NCBI RefSeq assembly: GCF_029784135.1
Contig: NC_073744.1
Coordinates: 103,643,266-103,707,265 of the forward strand
Source of the DNA: Toxorhynchites rutilus septentrionalis
Lineage: Eukaryota; Arthropoda; Insecta; Diptera; Culicidae
DNA: 64,000 nt
Direction of reading: 5' to 3'
Shown piece after piece: positions 12,060 to 22,771 of this stretch (positions are counted from its first letter, which is position 1; every line of letters starts with the position of its first letter). Below the pieces are notes generated by a model. It was not told where the DNA came from, searched no databases, and saw nothing but the letters and a program-made list of their open reading frames with translations. The translations under genes and the position numbers were made by a program.

Positions 12060-12290
12060 GGCTATTGAAATCACCAATAGGTATATAAGCGAGCGCCGCT
12101 CGGAAATCCACTCAGTTCTAATTGAACAGCGATTGGAGCATGTTGTCGCTGTTGTGGTGAAGCTCTTAATTTATCATGAAAGCGCGGATGAACGGTGTCA
12201 CCAAGAGCCTGTTTGTGCACCTTAGGCCAGAAGGGAATCCATCAGGAGGAGAGTGATGCCACAAACGGTTCCCCGGGAAGATCTCGAAGC
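12060..12290 (+). pseudogene. Decayed histone H3 promoter and N-terminal half
   Basis: A TATATAAG box (about 12080) and the inverted CCAAT box GCGATTGGAG (about 12128) precede an ATG at 12176. From about 12180 the bases align imperfectly with the start of H3. The best segment, near 12226-12278 (GCCAGAAGGGAATCCATCAG and following), matches the codons for the ARKSAP-GGVKKPH-R-RPG part of H3, with indels. It has no H3 C-terminal half or stem-loop. The same piece recurs at 19480-19690 (reverse) and about 41950-42170. The H3 identity is by-eye alignment. Confidence 0.5.
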
Positions 12291-12944
12291 AGCCGCTACA
12301 CACACACACACACATACACGCGCGGAATTCTTTCCGTTTGGATGCCATTCAGCATCGAGAAAGATCCGGAAAATAATCTGCCAGTTCCTCTGGGAATTTA
12401 AAAATACATTCATGTGAAAGAGTTTATTTGAATGTTTTTTATCCATGTAACACTGTGACCAAATATGTTTCAATCAAGTGCTATTAACAGATGGTTATCG
12501 AGTTAGCATAAACCACTGGTGGGCTTCCAGTATCAAGGAAAATGTGGAAATATCCAATCGTTACTGAAAATAATCTGCCAGTTTCTCTGGGAATTTAAAA
12601 TTACATTCATGTGAAAGATTTTATTTTAATGTTTTCTATTCATGTAACACTGTGACCAAATACATTTGGTTTTGTGATTTTTCAATCAATCGCAATTAAC
12701 AGGATAGCTTCTGAAGATTATTCTTCCCCATCAGTAGGATATTTCCGTATCCAATATTGTATGCGCCCGCAATCGATTATTGCTCAGTCGCCGAAAGTTC
12801 CGAACTCAGAGAGTTCATTCCCCTCTAGTTTGCCTTCCAAATTGCCATCGTAAACCACGCCTTCTCTCGATTCAATCACACACAAAAAGCATACTTAAGC
12901 GATATTCAGGTGGTGAGATGCATTCATTTTTCGTGAGGACATCG

Positions 12945-13085
12945 ACAAGACAACATCGTTGCTGAGGGTGCTGGACGGCGAAGGATCGAGATCTGCCCTG
13001 AAACGCAAGCAGTTTGTTTGAAACTGTGAGGAGCACAGAGAAGCCGATCCTTCAGGAGAAGAGAAGGTGACCATCGAAGCAGCCG
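12945..13085 (+). pseudogene. Possible second H3 N-terminal fragment
   Basis: Contains AAACGCAAGCAGTTTG, like the codons for RKQL, and a GGAGAAGAGAAGGTGACCATCG segment like GGVKKPHR codons. It is highly decayed, and shorter related pieces occur near 6880, 7590, 15770, 21160 and 24310. The assignment is tentative. Confidence 0.3.
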
Positions 13086-13473
13086 CTACACATACACATA
13101 CACGCACGGAATTCTTTCCGTTTGGATGCCGTTCAGCATCGAGAAAAATCCTGAAAATAATCTGCCAGTTCCTCTAGGAATTTAAAAATACATTCCAAAT
13201 ACATTTGGTTTTGCGATTTTTCAATCAATCGCAATTAACAGGATAGCTTCGGAGGATTATTCTCCCCCATCAGTAGGATATTTCCGCATCCAATATTGGA
13301 TGCATAAAACCTTGTGCCTCTAACGTAACGCTCTCGTTATCGAAGTTCTCCAAATATTCATTCATTCAGAATGAATTCAGGTTCAACTTAAAACAAATGA
13401 TCTCTAAATCAACGATAGTCCTACGTCACCCTTGCGGTTATACCATAGATATAACCCACTTCCTGTTTTTTAT

Positions 13474-13810
13474 TTAAACATAATACTAATTTGGTATGGA
13501 AAAGCTAATTTTCATTCATAATTTTAATTTTGAAAACGTTCATTCCGACTTAAAATCAGCTATTCTTTGACGCTCCCCTAAACTAGTAAACGAAGCTCAC
13601 TGCCGTCAACGCGGATCGCTGTTTTGAAGAAAACAAATACTTCTGACGTTTGAGATGTTGGCACCAAAAACATGGCGGGTGCCATACGGCTGTTCTGAAT
13701 TGCTTGCACAGTTCAGCCAGCGGTCAGTTCGTTCTGAACTGCATAAATACACAGTTCATTCGGCGGTCATCGCACACAGTTCGTTCTGAACTGTATACAC
13801 AAAAAATGAT
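13474..13810. other. Non-coding stretch with short inverted motifs
   Basis: Repeated CAGTTCGTTCTGAACTG-like palindromes occur at 13722-13795. No gene is supported. Confidence 0.5.
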
Positions 13811-14185
13811 TCTATGGTGCAGCGCCCCTTTAAATTAATTCTCATCTCATCAGACATTTTTCTAACCAGACAATATGAGAATCCAATAAAAGATTCTACA
13901 ATAAGAATGAGCAACATAAGAATGCCGGAATTTTCCATACAGATGGAAAATTCCATGAATACGATAGGCAGCAGTAAATAAATAAATACAAAGGAGGTAG
14001 CAGAATAGACAAACTCTACCTAGAGTTTGTCGGTAGAAATTAAGGCATTAATGTTATCATGAAGAGAAGTAAAATAAAGAAAAGGGAGTCGATCGTGAGC
14101 CACGCAGGAGAACGGTGGTGTCTCCTGAAAACCAAGAAGTTGTGTTTTTTGTGTTTTAGAACATAAGAATGCCGTGAGGCCGCTC
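13811..14185 (+). repeat. LTR copy (solo) of unknown LTR retrotransposon
   Basis: From TGCAGCGCCCC to about GGTGCTGTACA. Nearly identical to 26796-27176, where the same sequence follows a polypurine tract. No internal region adjoins it here, so it is probably a solo LTR. The exact 3' boundary is uncertain. Confidence 0.6.
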
Positions 14186-14269
14186 GGGGTGCTGTACATT
14201 GTGGTGACAGCGGTGAGATGCTGTCCAAGTGGGGACAGCAGCCCACCCATCGTTGTGTTAAGTTTTGCG

Positions 14270-14400
14270 TGAAAAAAAAAGACGGGTGGGTAATGTCGGG
14301 GACATAACCGGAGTGACGTAGGACTATACAAAGGGGACAGCTTTTGTTAAATATATATTTTAAATATATTGTTTTATTTTCTTCTCCTACACATTACCAG
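14270..14400 (+). repeat. Hairpin-type terminus of the palindrome-ended group (GACGGGTGGG end)
   Basis: A-run, then GACGGGTGGGTAATGTCGGG, then GACATAACCGGAGTGACGTAGGACTATAC. The GTAATGTC..GACATAAC part can pair with itself. The same terminus occurs at 20084, 28645 and 40143, and in reverse at 36487 and 44940. Confidence 0.75.
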
Positions 14401-14785
14401 CACATTACCGTACCTTAAACTGTGGTTTCGGAGACGAATGAATTGTAAGATTTGTAGTCTCCGCAAACAAAGTAAATAAAAATGAAAAAGAACTGAGGTT
14501 TTGGAGACGAACTCTACGATCTGTCGAGAAATAAACGAGCTATAAGCGTTCTGAAAAACCAACAGTAAATACAGGGACGGATGACCTTCGGATTAAAGGC
14601 CCTTAAAATAAGAACAGAGCAGCAGGAACTACATAGCTCATCATGTTGCTCGTTAGTTATTTTTCTATACAATGCAGATGTAACGTCAGTCAATTTTCAA
14701 CATCAGTTATCAACCAAAGAAAGCAGTTCATGCTACCGAGAAAATTCGTTAATGCCAACCTGCATATGGGTCTTCGTAGCCTAAT
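14395..14785 (+). repeat. Dispersed repeat, inverse copy at about 44220-44610
   Basis: About 390 bp matched in reverse at 44220-44610, with the same order and only scattered differences. No ORF of note. It is part of an element whose left end is the GACGGGTGGG terminus. Confidence 0.7.
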
Positions 14786-15157
14786 TGGTTGCGTGTCCGC
14801 TACTAAGCGAACGATCATGAGCTAATAACTCAGGGCCCCTCAACTGACCATCTTTGTGTGTTATTCTAGCTACTACGTCCACGCAACAATCATCATGTGT
14901 CGGTAATCCCAGTCCCTTACCGCTCACATTACGATCTGCTGCATCGGTAATTGGTGCTAATTCTAACACAGCAATGGAAGCCTCATATCAGCAGTTCCGT
15001 TGTGAACAGTCCAACTGTGAACATTCGAACAATAGGAATATTCTAACGCCGAAAAAGGCATGTGTTGTGTATCGATAGAAATGGAATACTCGGCATATGT
15101 TGTGTATCGATAGAATTCGAATATTCTTAGGCCTAAACAGCTACTGTGTTATACATA
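14786..15157. other. Non-coding stretch
   Basis: GTAGCCTAATTGGTTGCGTG (near 14775) looks like a tRNA A box, but no convincing B box follows. A short duplicated motif (TGTTGTGTATCGATAGAA) occurs at 15062-15113. Nothing else is recognised. Confidence 0.45.
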
Positions 15158-15819
15158 AAAAAACAGGAAGTGGGTTATATCTATGGTATAACCGCAAGGG
15201 TGACGTAGGACTATCGTTGATTTAGAGATCATTTGTTTGAAGTTGAATCTAAATCCATCCTGAATGAATGAATAAATAAATATTTGGGTGACTTCAAAAA
15301 CGAGAGTGTTACGTTGGAGCATCAAGGTTTTATGCATCCAATATTGGATACAAAAAACCTTGTTCTGAAGAATAATCTTCAGAAGCTTTCCTGCTAACTG
15401 CACTTGATTGACAAATCACAAAACCAAATGTATGTGGTCGCAGTATTATATGGATAGAAAACATTAAAATAAACTCGCTTGAATGTAATTTTCAATTCCA
15501 AGGGGAACTGGCAGATTATTTTTCAGCAACGATCATTTCTTTCCAGGTTTTCTCTCGATAACCAGCAAACGAAAAGAGTTGCGCACGTGTATGTGTGTGT
15601 GTGTGTGTGTATGGCGGCTGCTTCTATGTCTTCCCGAGGAACCGTAATTCGATGCTGATACTCTCTTGGTCACGAGAGTATCAGCATCGGCTTTTCTGCG
15701 CTCCCTCACAGTTAAAACAAACTGATTGCATTTCAGGTCAGGTCAGGCCAGGTAATGAATCCCTCGATTCCTCGCCGTTCAGCTCGTTCAGTAACGATGT
15801 TGTCTTGTCGATGTCCTCA

Positions 15820-15977
15820 GGCGTCGTGCACAAATTACGTAACGCTAAAAATCCGAATTCTGAACCACCTCTCCCCCCCCCCTTTCGTAACGCAATTTCC
15901 TATCTCTAATAAACAGAAAGGAACGCAACATCTACCCCCTCCCCCCTTATCGCGTTACGTAATTTGTGCACGACGCC
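15820..15977. mobile_element. 158-bp MITE with TCA target duplication (Harbinger-like)
   Basis: The terminal inverted repeats (GGCGTCGTGCACAAATTACG and complement) are about 26 bp and almost perfect. Flanks are TCA at 15817-15819 and 15978-15980. The uninterrupted host sequence, TGTCCTCACGAAAA, is reconstructed by removing it and is seen near 6940-6950. A 3-bp target duplication suggests PIF/Harbinger. Confidence 0.8.
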
Positions 15978-16467
15978 TCACGAAAAATGAATCGGTTTCA
16001 CCACCACAATATCAATTCAGTATGCTTTTCGTGCGTGATTGAATCGAGAGAAGGTGTGGTTTACGATGGCAATTTGGAAGGCAAACTAGAGGAGAATGAA
16101 CTCTCTGAGTATGAAAATTTCGGCGACTGAGCAATAATCGATTGAAAATTATATAATTTTCGCGATACGAAACAATTTCCGTTTTTCATGTTATGCATCC
16201 AATATTGGATACGAAAATATCCTACTGATGGGAAAGAATAATAAATCAAATGTATTTGGTCGCTGTGTTCGCCATATAATTAGAAAACATTAAAATAAAC
16301 TCTTTCGCATGAATGTATTCTTCAATTCCCAGGGAACTGACAGATTATTTTTCAGCAACGATTAGATCTTTCCGGAATTTTCTCGATGCTGTATGGCATC
16401 CACACGAAAATTCTCGTTTCAGTTTGGCCTGTAAAAACTTTTCTAAACTCTAATCCATGAAATTTGG

Positions 16468-16868
16468 AGCCCTGAAAAGGGTCGTTGATTATATGCTAAG
16501 CTAATATAGCACCCTCTTCTTGTATTCGATGGGCCAGCTGAATGTCCTTGGGCATGATGTGACGCGTTTTGCGTGGATAGCACACAAATTGGTATCTTCG
16601 AATAAGCCTCCTGCAGCGTCATAACAGCGGAACATTTGAAGCGCAAGTCGGTTTTGAAGTCCTGAGCAATTCCACGATCCGAAAGCTGCAAAGGTAGCTT
16701 GCGGATTAGCAATTCGGTCGACTTCCGATAGCGATGAATTTCACGCAAAGTTCCCGGTCGATAGCGATGTGGCTTCTTCACCTATCCTGCGGCTGATGCG
16801 CTTATCCGAGCTGCTTTCGTGTGCCTTACCACTGATAGACTAACTTGCTATCTGCTTGGTCCCAAACA
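16468..16868 (-). pseudogene. Histone H3 pseudogene 1
   Basis: Read on the minus strand, H3 can be followed nearly end to end. There is a TKQ-like start near 16865, then GGKA-RKQL, then an open run from [10 protein letters not shown] through [10 protein letters not shown] and QDFKTDLRF (16781-16600), then after a frameshift [17 protein letters not shown] (about 16610-16555) and the MPKDIQLA segment. A histone-type stem-loop follows (GACCCTTTTCAGGGCT, 16468-16483). H3 normally packages DNA as part of the nucleosome. This copy has indels and stops and cannot make H3. The stem-loop shows that it came from a replication-dependent, non-polyadenylated gene. Confidence 0.9.
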
Positions 16869-17017
16869 AACGAGTCGTCACGGTGCGAGAGTAGAGTAAG
16901 AAATGAACGAAAGCAAAGAAAGTGTCATTTTATAAACCATAAAAGTATAGAATCTAAACCCCACCCTTATTATATTCGTTGCTTACCCTGAGAGAGAAAC
17001 GAATAACATCGAATGTA

Positions 17018-17223
17018 TTTGAATCCGGACACTTTGCGTTACATTTAATACCATACCGCAGCCACAACATTTTCTGCATGTTGAATTAATGCGATTGAAT
17101 AGTAACTATCAAGAAACTATCAGTAACTATATTAGCAACTATTAATCGCATAAATTCAACATGAAAAAAATGTTATGGCTGTGGTATGATATTGAATGTA
17201 ATGCAAAGTGTCCGGATTCAAAA
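17018..17223. mobile_element. Palindromic MITE
   Basis: Inverted arms of about 75-80 bp, outermost TTTGAATCCGGACACTTTGC and its complement, with a short AT-rich centre of repeated GTAACTAT/ACTATC motifs. Non-coding. The target duplication was not resolved. Confidence 0.75.
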
Positions 17224-17239
17224 GCATTACTGTAAAAAA

Positions 17240-17890
17240 GAGTTAACTCGACTGAAATTTTTTCTGTTCGGCCTGCAAAAACGAAATTAAGAGCCCCCGC
17301 CGACTGCAGACTGACTTGACGACCGATAGTTCGGTCGGCTTCTTAATCAGTACGGAGAAAAAAAGTCTGTAGTGTACAGCATAATGCATAGACGTAAGTA
17401 TGAGCTTCCCCATCTCGCATTCCAATAAGATTAATGGGTTTCCAAGTGGACGCGCTACATACGGATACGAATGATTTCAATAACCTGTTTTCGAAGCTAT
17501 CATTAAGCTATTGAAACAATTTTTCGACTCAATAAATATCAATCATATAACTCTTGGACATTTTATCTTTTGTATGAAATGATTATCATACTGTTCCGTT
17601 GATCCGAGGCAGAATGAATCACGCTTAAAGAAGGAATGGATTTTTTCTTGGAATTTAGTCAGCAGAAATAATGCCCTTTCCCAACAATTAAAAACGACAA
17701 ACGGTAAACAGTTTCATCAAAGTGATTTCTTCGATATGGGGATATATTCACTACAACATGTCATATATTTCATATTCTTCATTATCAAATCCATATCCAT
17801 GGCACCTACCGGTAACGAATTATTATCGAAACCACGATTTTCGCTAAATGCTCCTTTCAGTTCGGCCTGTAAAAAACTTTTCTGTACTCT
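17240..17890. other. H3-flanking and promoter-like debris
   Basis: Contains pieces similar to the H3 3' flank (CTGTAAAAAC) and to the upstream region seen at 11980-12080 and 19680-19800 (for example GACATTTTATCTTT near 17560). No gene is present. Confidence 0.4.
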
Positions 17891-17899
17891 AATCCATCA

Positions 17900-18552
<653 letters not shown>

Positions 18553-19400
18553 CCAAATTTGATGGATTAGAGTACAGAAAAGTTTTTTACAGGCCGAACT
18601 GAAAGGAGCATTTAGCGAAAATCGTGGTTTCGATAATAATTCGTTACCGGTAGGTGCCATGGATATGGATTTCTTAATGAAGAATATGAAATACATGACA
18701 TGATGTAGTGAATATATCCGAAGAAATCACTTTGGTGAAACTGCATTATAAAATTATTTGTGTATGAATGCCGCAATTGATAGTCGACTCTAATTTGCGC
18801 TGGGTAATTTCCTCGGAGGACTCGATTCCTCCTTTGAGCATTAATAATCTCTTTCTGGCAAAACGATGTGGTATTAATCACATTGTTTGAATGATAGAAT
18901 GAAGAAGTTTTCTGCCAATTTCCTTCAACCTCCAAACGTATCTTTCTCCCGTTTGTCGTTTTCGCGTTCGCTAATCCTTTCTCACAACACCCATTTCTAG
19001 TTTGAGAAATTGTTTGTCAGTGCGCGTAGAGCGGGAATTCCTAAAGATTCATTGCACCTCTAATAAATTGCCGAAAGACGTGGTCTTACGTTGATCGCAC
19101 TTGATTGAAAAAATCAAAAACGAAATGTATTTGGTCGCAGCATTATATGAGTAGAAAGCAAATAATCGCTCGAAAATGACTTGATTTTCGCGATGTGAAA
19201 CATTTTCCGTTTTCCAAGTTATGCATCCAATATTGGATACGAAAATTTCCACTGATGGGGAAAAAAATATTCAGAAGCTTTCCTGTTAATTGCGATTGAT
19301 TGAAAAATAACAAAACCAAATGTATTTGGTTGCAGTGTTATATGGATAGAAAACATTAAAATAAACTATTTCGCATGAATGTATTTTTCAATTCCCAGGG
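18553..19400. other. H3 3' flank and composite-element interior
   Basis: 18553-18750 mirrors 17720-17906, the shared 3' flank. 18750-19075 is non-coding. 19080-19400 contains the CAATATTGGATAC and AACTGGCAGATT blocks seen in the other H3-5' type elements. Confidence 0.5.
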
Positions 19401-19479
19401 GAACTGGCAGATTATTTTTCAGCAACGATGATAGCAACGAGAATTCCGCGCGTGTATGTGTGTGTGTGTGGTGGCTGCT

Positions 19480-19690
19480 CCGATGTTTCAAGCGGAACCG
19501 TGGCATCACTCTCCTCCTGATGGATTCCCTTTTGGCCTTAGGTGCACAAACAGGCTCTTGGTGACACCGTTCATCAGCGCTTTCATGATAAACGAAATTA
19601 GCTTCACAACAACAGCGACAACATGCTCCAATCGCTGTTCAATCATAACTGAGTGGGTTTACGAGCGGCGCTCGCTTATATACCGATTTT
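19480..19690 (-). pseudogene. Decayed histone H3 promoter and N-terminal half, copy 2
   Basis: Reverse-strand relative of 12060-12290: a TATATAAG box near 19676-19683, the CCAAT-type ATTGGAGC block, then the ATG region and the AGGAGGAGAGTGATGCCAC segment. A GT-rich microsatellite abuts it (19455-19475). Confidence 0.5.
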
Positions 19691-19932
19691 TGATTTCAAT
19701 AGCCTGTTTTGAAAGCAATTTTAAGACTATTGAAACAAGTTTTTGGATGAAAAAGTAACAAGTATATGACGCGTAGACATTTTATCTTTCAAATGAAGTG
19801 TTTATCATACCATTTCGTTCAGTTGTTTAAGAGCTATTAACGCTCAAAATCTCGGTCTCCGGCGTAACGCTTTCGTTCTCGAAAGTTTGGTTTTACACCC
19901 CGGTATAGAAATGAAAGACGTAGTCCTACGTC

Positions 19933-20083
19933 AAAAACAAATGTTTATCGATGGATAGGAATCTTAAGCCCAAATAATATACAACAATAGTTATCTTAAC
20001 ATAAAAATGTATACGAATAAATTCGGCTCTGTGACAGCTGAATTGCTAAATGAGCCTAATAAACGGATGGGATAAAAAAAAGA
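19933..20083. other. Spacer between two palindrome-ended elements
   Basis: About 150 bp of non-coding sequence. It is the only candidate here for original host DNA between adjacent elements. Confidence 0.4.
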
Positions 20084-20329
20084 CGGGTGGGTAATGTCGG
20101 GGACATAACCGGAGTGACGTAGGACTATACAAAGGGGACAGCTTTTGTTAAATATATATTTTAAATATATTGTTTTATTTTCTTCTCCTACGTGAATACC
20201 TACCTATCTACCTTAAAAATGGATTAGTTTACTGTTTACTCTTCATGAATATGTTGATGGTTCTGAAAAGAACCTTTGGTGTTGTGTTTTTGTTATCACT
20301 CGATATTCCCATCTTGTTCGGTTAAACCT

Positions 20330-20830
20330 TCCTGTTTAGCTATTGCGTTTGCCACTCGCCACAGCTTTCACAGTTGGAAAATTTCTTCCCATCCAGCTTG
20401 TGACATGTTGTTCAGTAAATTACATTTGATGCGACGTGCCGGAGAAACACTTTGCCACTCACTGAAACTAATTGTTGCCTTGATGAGAGCCGAACCGAAG
20501 CTGCTCTGTTCTTGATGCGGGTTTTCTGATTGTCGTGAGCAGCTTTGCAAGCCAACTCGAGCACTCCGACGGCCGAAACTCTATAATCGCTGTTAGGTAT
20601 ACTGGTGCTCCGGCACCAATCCGTTTGGCCTAGTTACCCTTGCCGAGCAATCAGTGAATGCGACCAACAGGGAACTGGAGACCTGCACGGTACGAGTGAG
20701 ACTTTGCCTTTCCATAACTTGTCCTCCTTTTTGTTACGTCCACGATGCCGATGTCGTACAACCACACGGGTTTACGGTTTGAAAGAAAATAAGATTTTTT
20801 TTGGGGTCCGCGTGTTTTATACTCTAGCGG
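20330..20830 (-). pseudogene. Histone H2A pseudogene, cassette type 1
   Basis: On the minus strand a GTATAAAA box (about 20815-20822) precedes the H2A body. A GRNKKED-like start near 20745 is followed by AGLQFPVGRIH (about 20690-20655), then in the same frame LLGKGN and GAGAPVYL with R and Y codons turned into stops. After a frameshift comes an EL..KAA.DN.KTRI-type segment. H2A is a core nucleosome protein. This copy has at least two stops and a frameshift and lacks a recognisable C-terminus. A histone-like stem-loop of the opposite strand lies upstream at 20982-20997. Confidence 0.9.
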
Positions 20831-20981
20831 TGCACACTCACAGGATAGAGACAAATCGGCAGACTCAGCCAGAGGGACGAGTCCAACGAGACGAACGAAT
20901 GAGCGTTAAAAGGGAGCGATGGCAAAAAAATACATTCATTACGATTTGTTCGCTCGTTGGATTCACATGCAGGCTAAAAAG

Positions 20982-20997
20982 GGTCCTTTTCAGGATC
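20982..20997 (+). terminator. Histone-type 3' stem-loop, opposite strand to H2A
   Basis: GGTCCTTTTCAGGATC has the size, UUUC loop and flanking AAAA/ACAA context of replication-dependent histone mRNA 3' ends. It points away from the H2A promoter, as expected if a divergently transcribed neighbour gene once ended here. It recurs at 29547-29562 and about 40580-40595, and in reverse at 34917-34932, 36239-36254 and 43465-43480. Confidence 0.6.
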
Positions 20998-21019
20998 ACA
21001 AAATTATCTTCAAGGGAAG

Positions 21020-21440
21020 GAAGGTCTTGAATTATAGAGACTTTAAACTTTTGCAGTTCATTCGTCTCTAGCCTTGAGAAAGGCCCTTTGAAAACTCTAC
21101 TCTACTCTATTACTCTACTCCAGCGCTACCACCTCCGCCCTCTTGCCTTGAGAAAGGCACTCGATCCCTCGCCGTCCAGCTCGTCCAGCAACGATGTTGT
21201 CCAGTCGGTGTCCACACAAAGAATGTATCTTCAATCTAAAGAGTTTATTGTTTTGTTATCACTTGATATCCCCATCTTGTTCGGCTAAACCTTGCTGTTT
21301 AGCGATTGCATTTGCCACTCGCCACAGCTTTCACAGTTGGAAAATTTCTTCCCATCCAGCTTGTGACATATTTTACAGTAAATTACATTCAATGGCACGT
21401 CGCATTACCACCACTCAGTATCGGATTGGAGGTAATTTTA
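21020..21440. other. H2A-element interior with SINE-like TAGCCTTGAGAAAGGC segment
   Basis: 21030-21170 has the ATAGAGACTTTAAACTTTTGCAGTTC...CTTGAGAAAGGC sequence, also at 24190-24310. It is bounded by the GATCCCTCGCCGTCCAGC block. 21240-21440 repeats the H2A 3' flank segment seen at 20300-20420. Non-coding. Confidence 0.5.
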
Positions 21441-21793
21441 ACCTGTAATTGAACATTTGCGATGACAGTGGTACAGTGTCGACCTTCAATGTGGGGTCAT
21501 AATTTGGACCCCGAACTCTATGTTTACAAAAATGTCCAACTAAATATGTCGCATTACTGGTCCGACCAATTAGCTAAATGTCGAGATAAGTGTAAATTAC
21601 TGTACTTTCAATCTAGAAGCAATTTAAGAATTGGTGAAAATCAATAAGCTCAGAACAACTGCCAAATTCACATACTCATCATATCCTGGCAAACAAATTA
21701 TGAAAAAATCAATTTGTGTTTTATTATTATTTTGGATATTGTTTTAGAAAGCATTGAACTGTATCTCCTAAACTCTTTTTTGGAAGGTTTAAT

Positions 21794-22650
21794 GGCCCTG
21801 AAAAGCGCCTTGTTTTATGGAATGGTTCCGATTTAGAAAACTTTGTACTCGTGGTTTTGAAAAAAAACCATTTCGAACGCCCTCGATGCCGCCTTGTTCT
21901 GGATTTGCCACCAAAGCAGTTTGTATAAAGAACAAACTTTTTTCTTCTGCTACCTGATGCCGTTTTGCGATTGCGTTTGCCACTCGCCACTCGCTGCAAC
22001 TGCCTGTTGTCTTGATGTCCACCGAACCGAATGTGTTCTGTTCCGAATGCGGGTTTTCTTATCGTCGCGAGCAGCTTTGCCAGCTAACTCGATCACTTCG
22101 GCGGCCGAAACTATATAACGCCGACTAGGTGGACTGGTGCACTGGTACTAACGCGCTCGGCCTAGCTACCCTTGCGGGGAACTCCAGATCAACACGGTTC
22201 GAGCGGGATTTTGCCTTTCCCTTCACTTTTCCTCCTTTACCATGTCCAGACATGGCTGCTTGGGTTGGTTTGTTGATGTGTTGTGATGCGAATCGATGTG
22301 GTGTACGGTTTGAATGAGAATGATCGTTGCGGCAGCGGAGCGGGGATTTTTAAGCTGACTGGCTGGCTCGAGAATTACGCATGTGTGAGACTGCGACCAA
22401 TGTTTCGTTCATTTTTTTCTTTTTCCTTTCCAATCGTGCTTCATTCTATTTCGCTGCTGCTCTGGTTGCCCGTTTTGGTCGGTACGATTTGAGGAGCACA
22501 AAATGGACCAATCAAAAATGGGCACATAGTGCATTTTGACAATGCTTGATATTTCACAATTATTTAATTATTTATCTCAAGAAAAATGAAATGTTATTCG
22601 TTATGATAGATGCGTAGATATATTTCCTATCAATTGATGCAAAAACCTTT
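21794..22650 (-). pseudogene. Histone H2A pseudogene, cassette type 2 (copy A)
   Basis: Complete H2A gene layout on the minus strand. The upstream block has a CCAAT motif and a TTAAAAATCCCCGCTCCGC segment (about 22330-22350). The start codon at 22253-22251 begins MSGHGKGGKVKGKAKSRSNR, a near-perfect H2A N-terminus. The core is decayed, and ELAGKAARDDKKTRI-type coding is recognisable around 22090-22040. The 3' stem-loop is GGCGCTTTTCAGGGCC (21794-21809). The frame is broken after about residue 20 and again in the C-terminal third, so no H2A can be made. Confidence 0.9.
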
Positions 22651-22771
22651 GCGATCTATTGAGAAATGCTCGAGTAATAAGCGTTCCAAATCATGCATTT
22701 TTTCCTACTTGTTCAGTGCCTAGATTTCCATTTCACCCCCTATATCTTCCGGTTAGACGTAGTCCTACGTC

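Larger units (their letters stand above)
11832..13473. mobile_element. Histone-carrying palindrome-ended element (H3-5' type), copy 1
   Basis: The left end is GACGTAGGACTACGTC (11832-11847) after TTTT. The right end is AGTCCTACGTCACCCTTGC followed by a GGTTATACC..GATATAACC hairpin block and CTTCCTG plus a T-run. Both ends contain a TTCGAAAACGA(A/G)AGCGTTACG-like subterminal block in opposite orientation. Inside are an H3-like promoter and 5' coding piece (12060-12290), a CA microsatellite (12297-12320), 198-bp-type units, and a second H3-5'-like piece (about 12945-13085). Confidence 0.7.
20084..22771 (-). mobile_element. H2A-carrying element, copy 1
   Basis: The left end is GACGGGTGGG..., the right end the palindrome GACGTAGTCCTACGTC (22756-22771) followed by a run of As. 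It carries two decayed H2A cassettes on the minus strand (20330-20830 and 21794-22650). 28645-31106 is a closely similar second copy and 33352-36487 a third in reverse, so this arrangement is a true repeat unit of about 2.5-3.1 kb. Confidence 0.75.

Noticed and set aside
14765..14850. tRNA gene or SINE
   Set aside because: An A-box-like GTAGCCTAATTGGTTG is present but no acceptable B box or cloverleaf follows.
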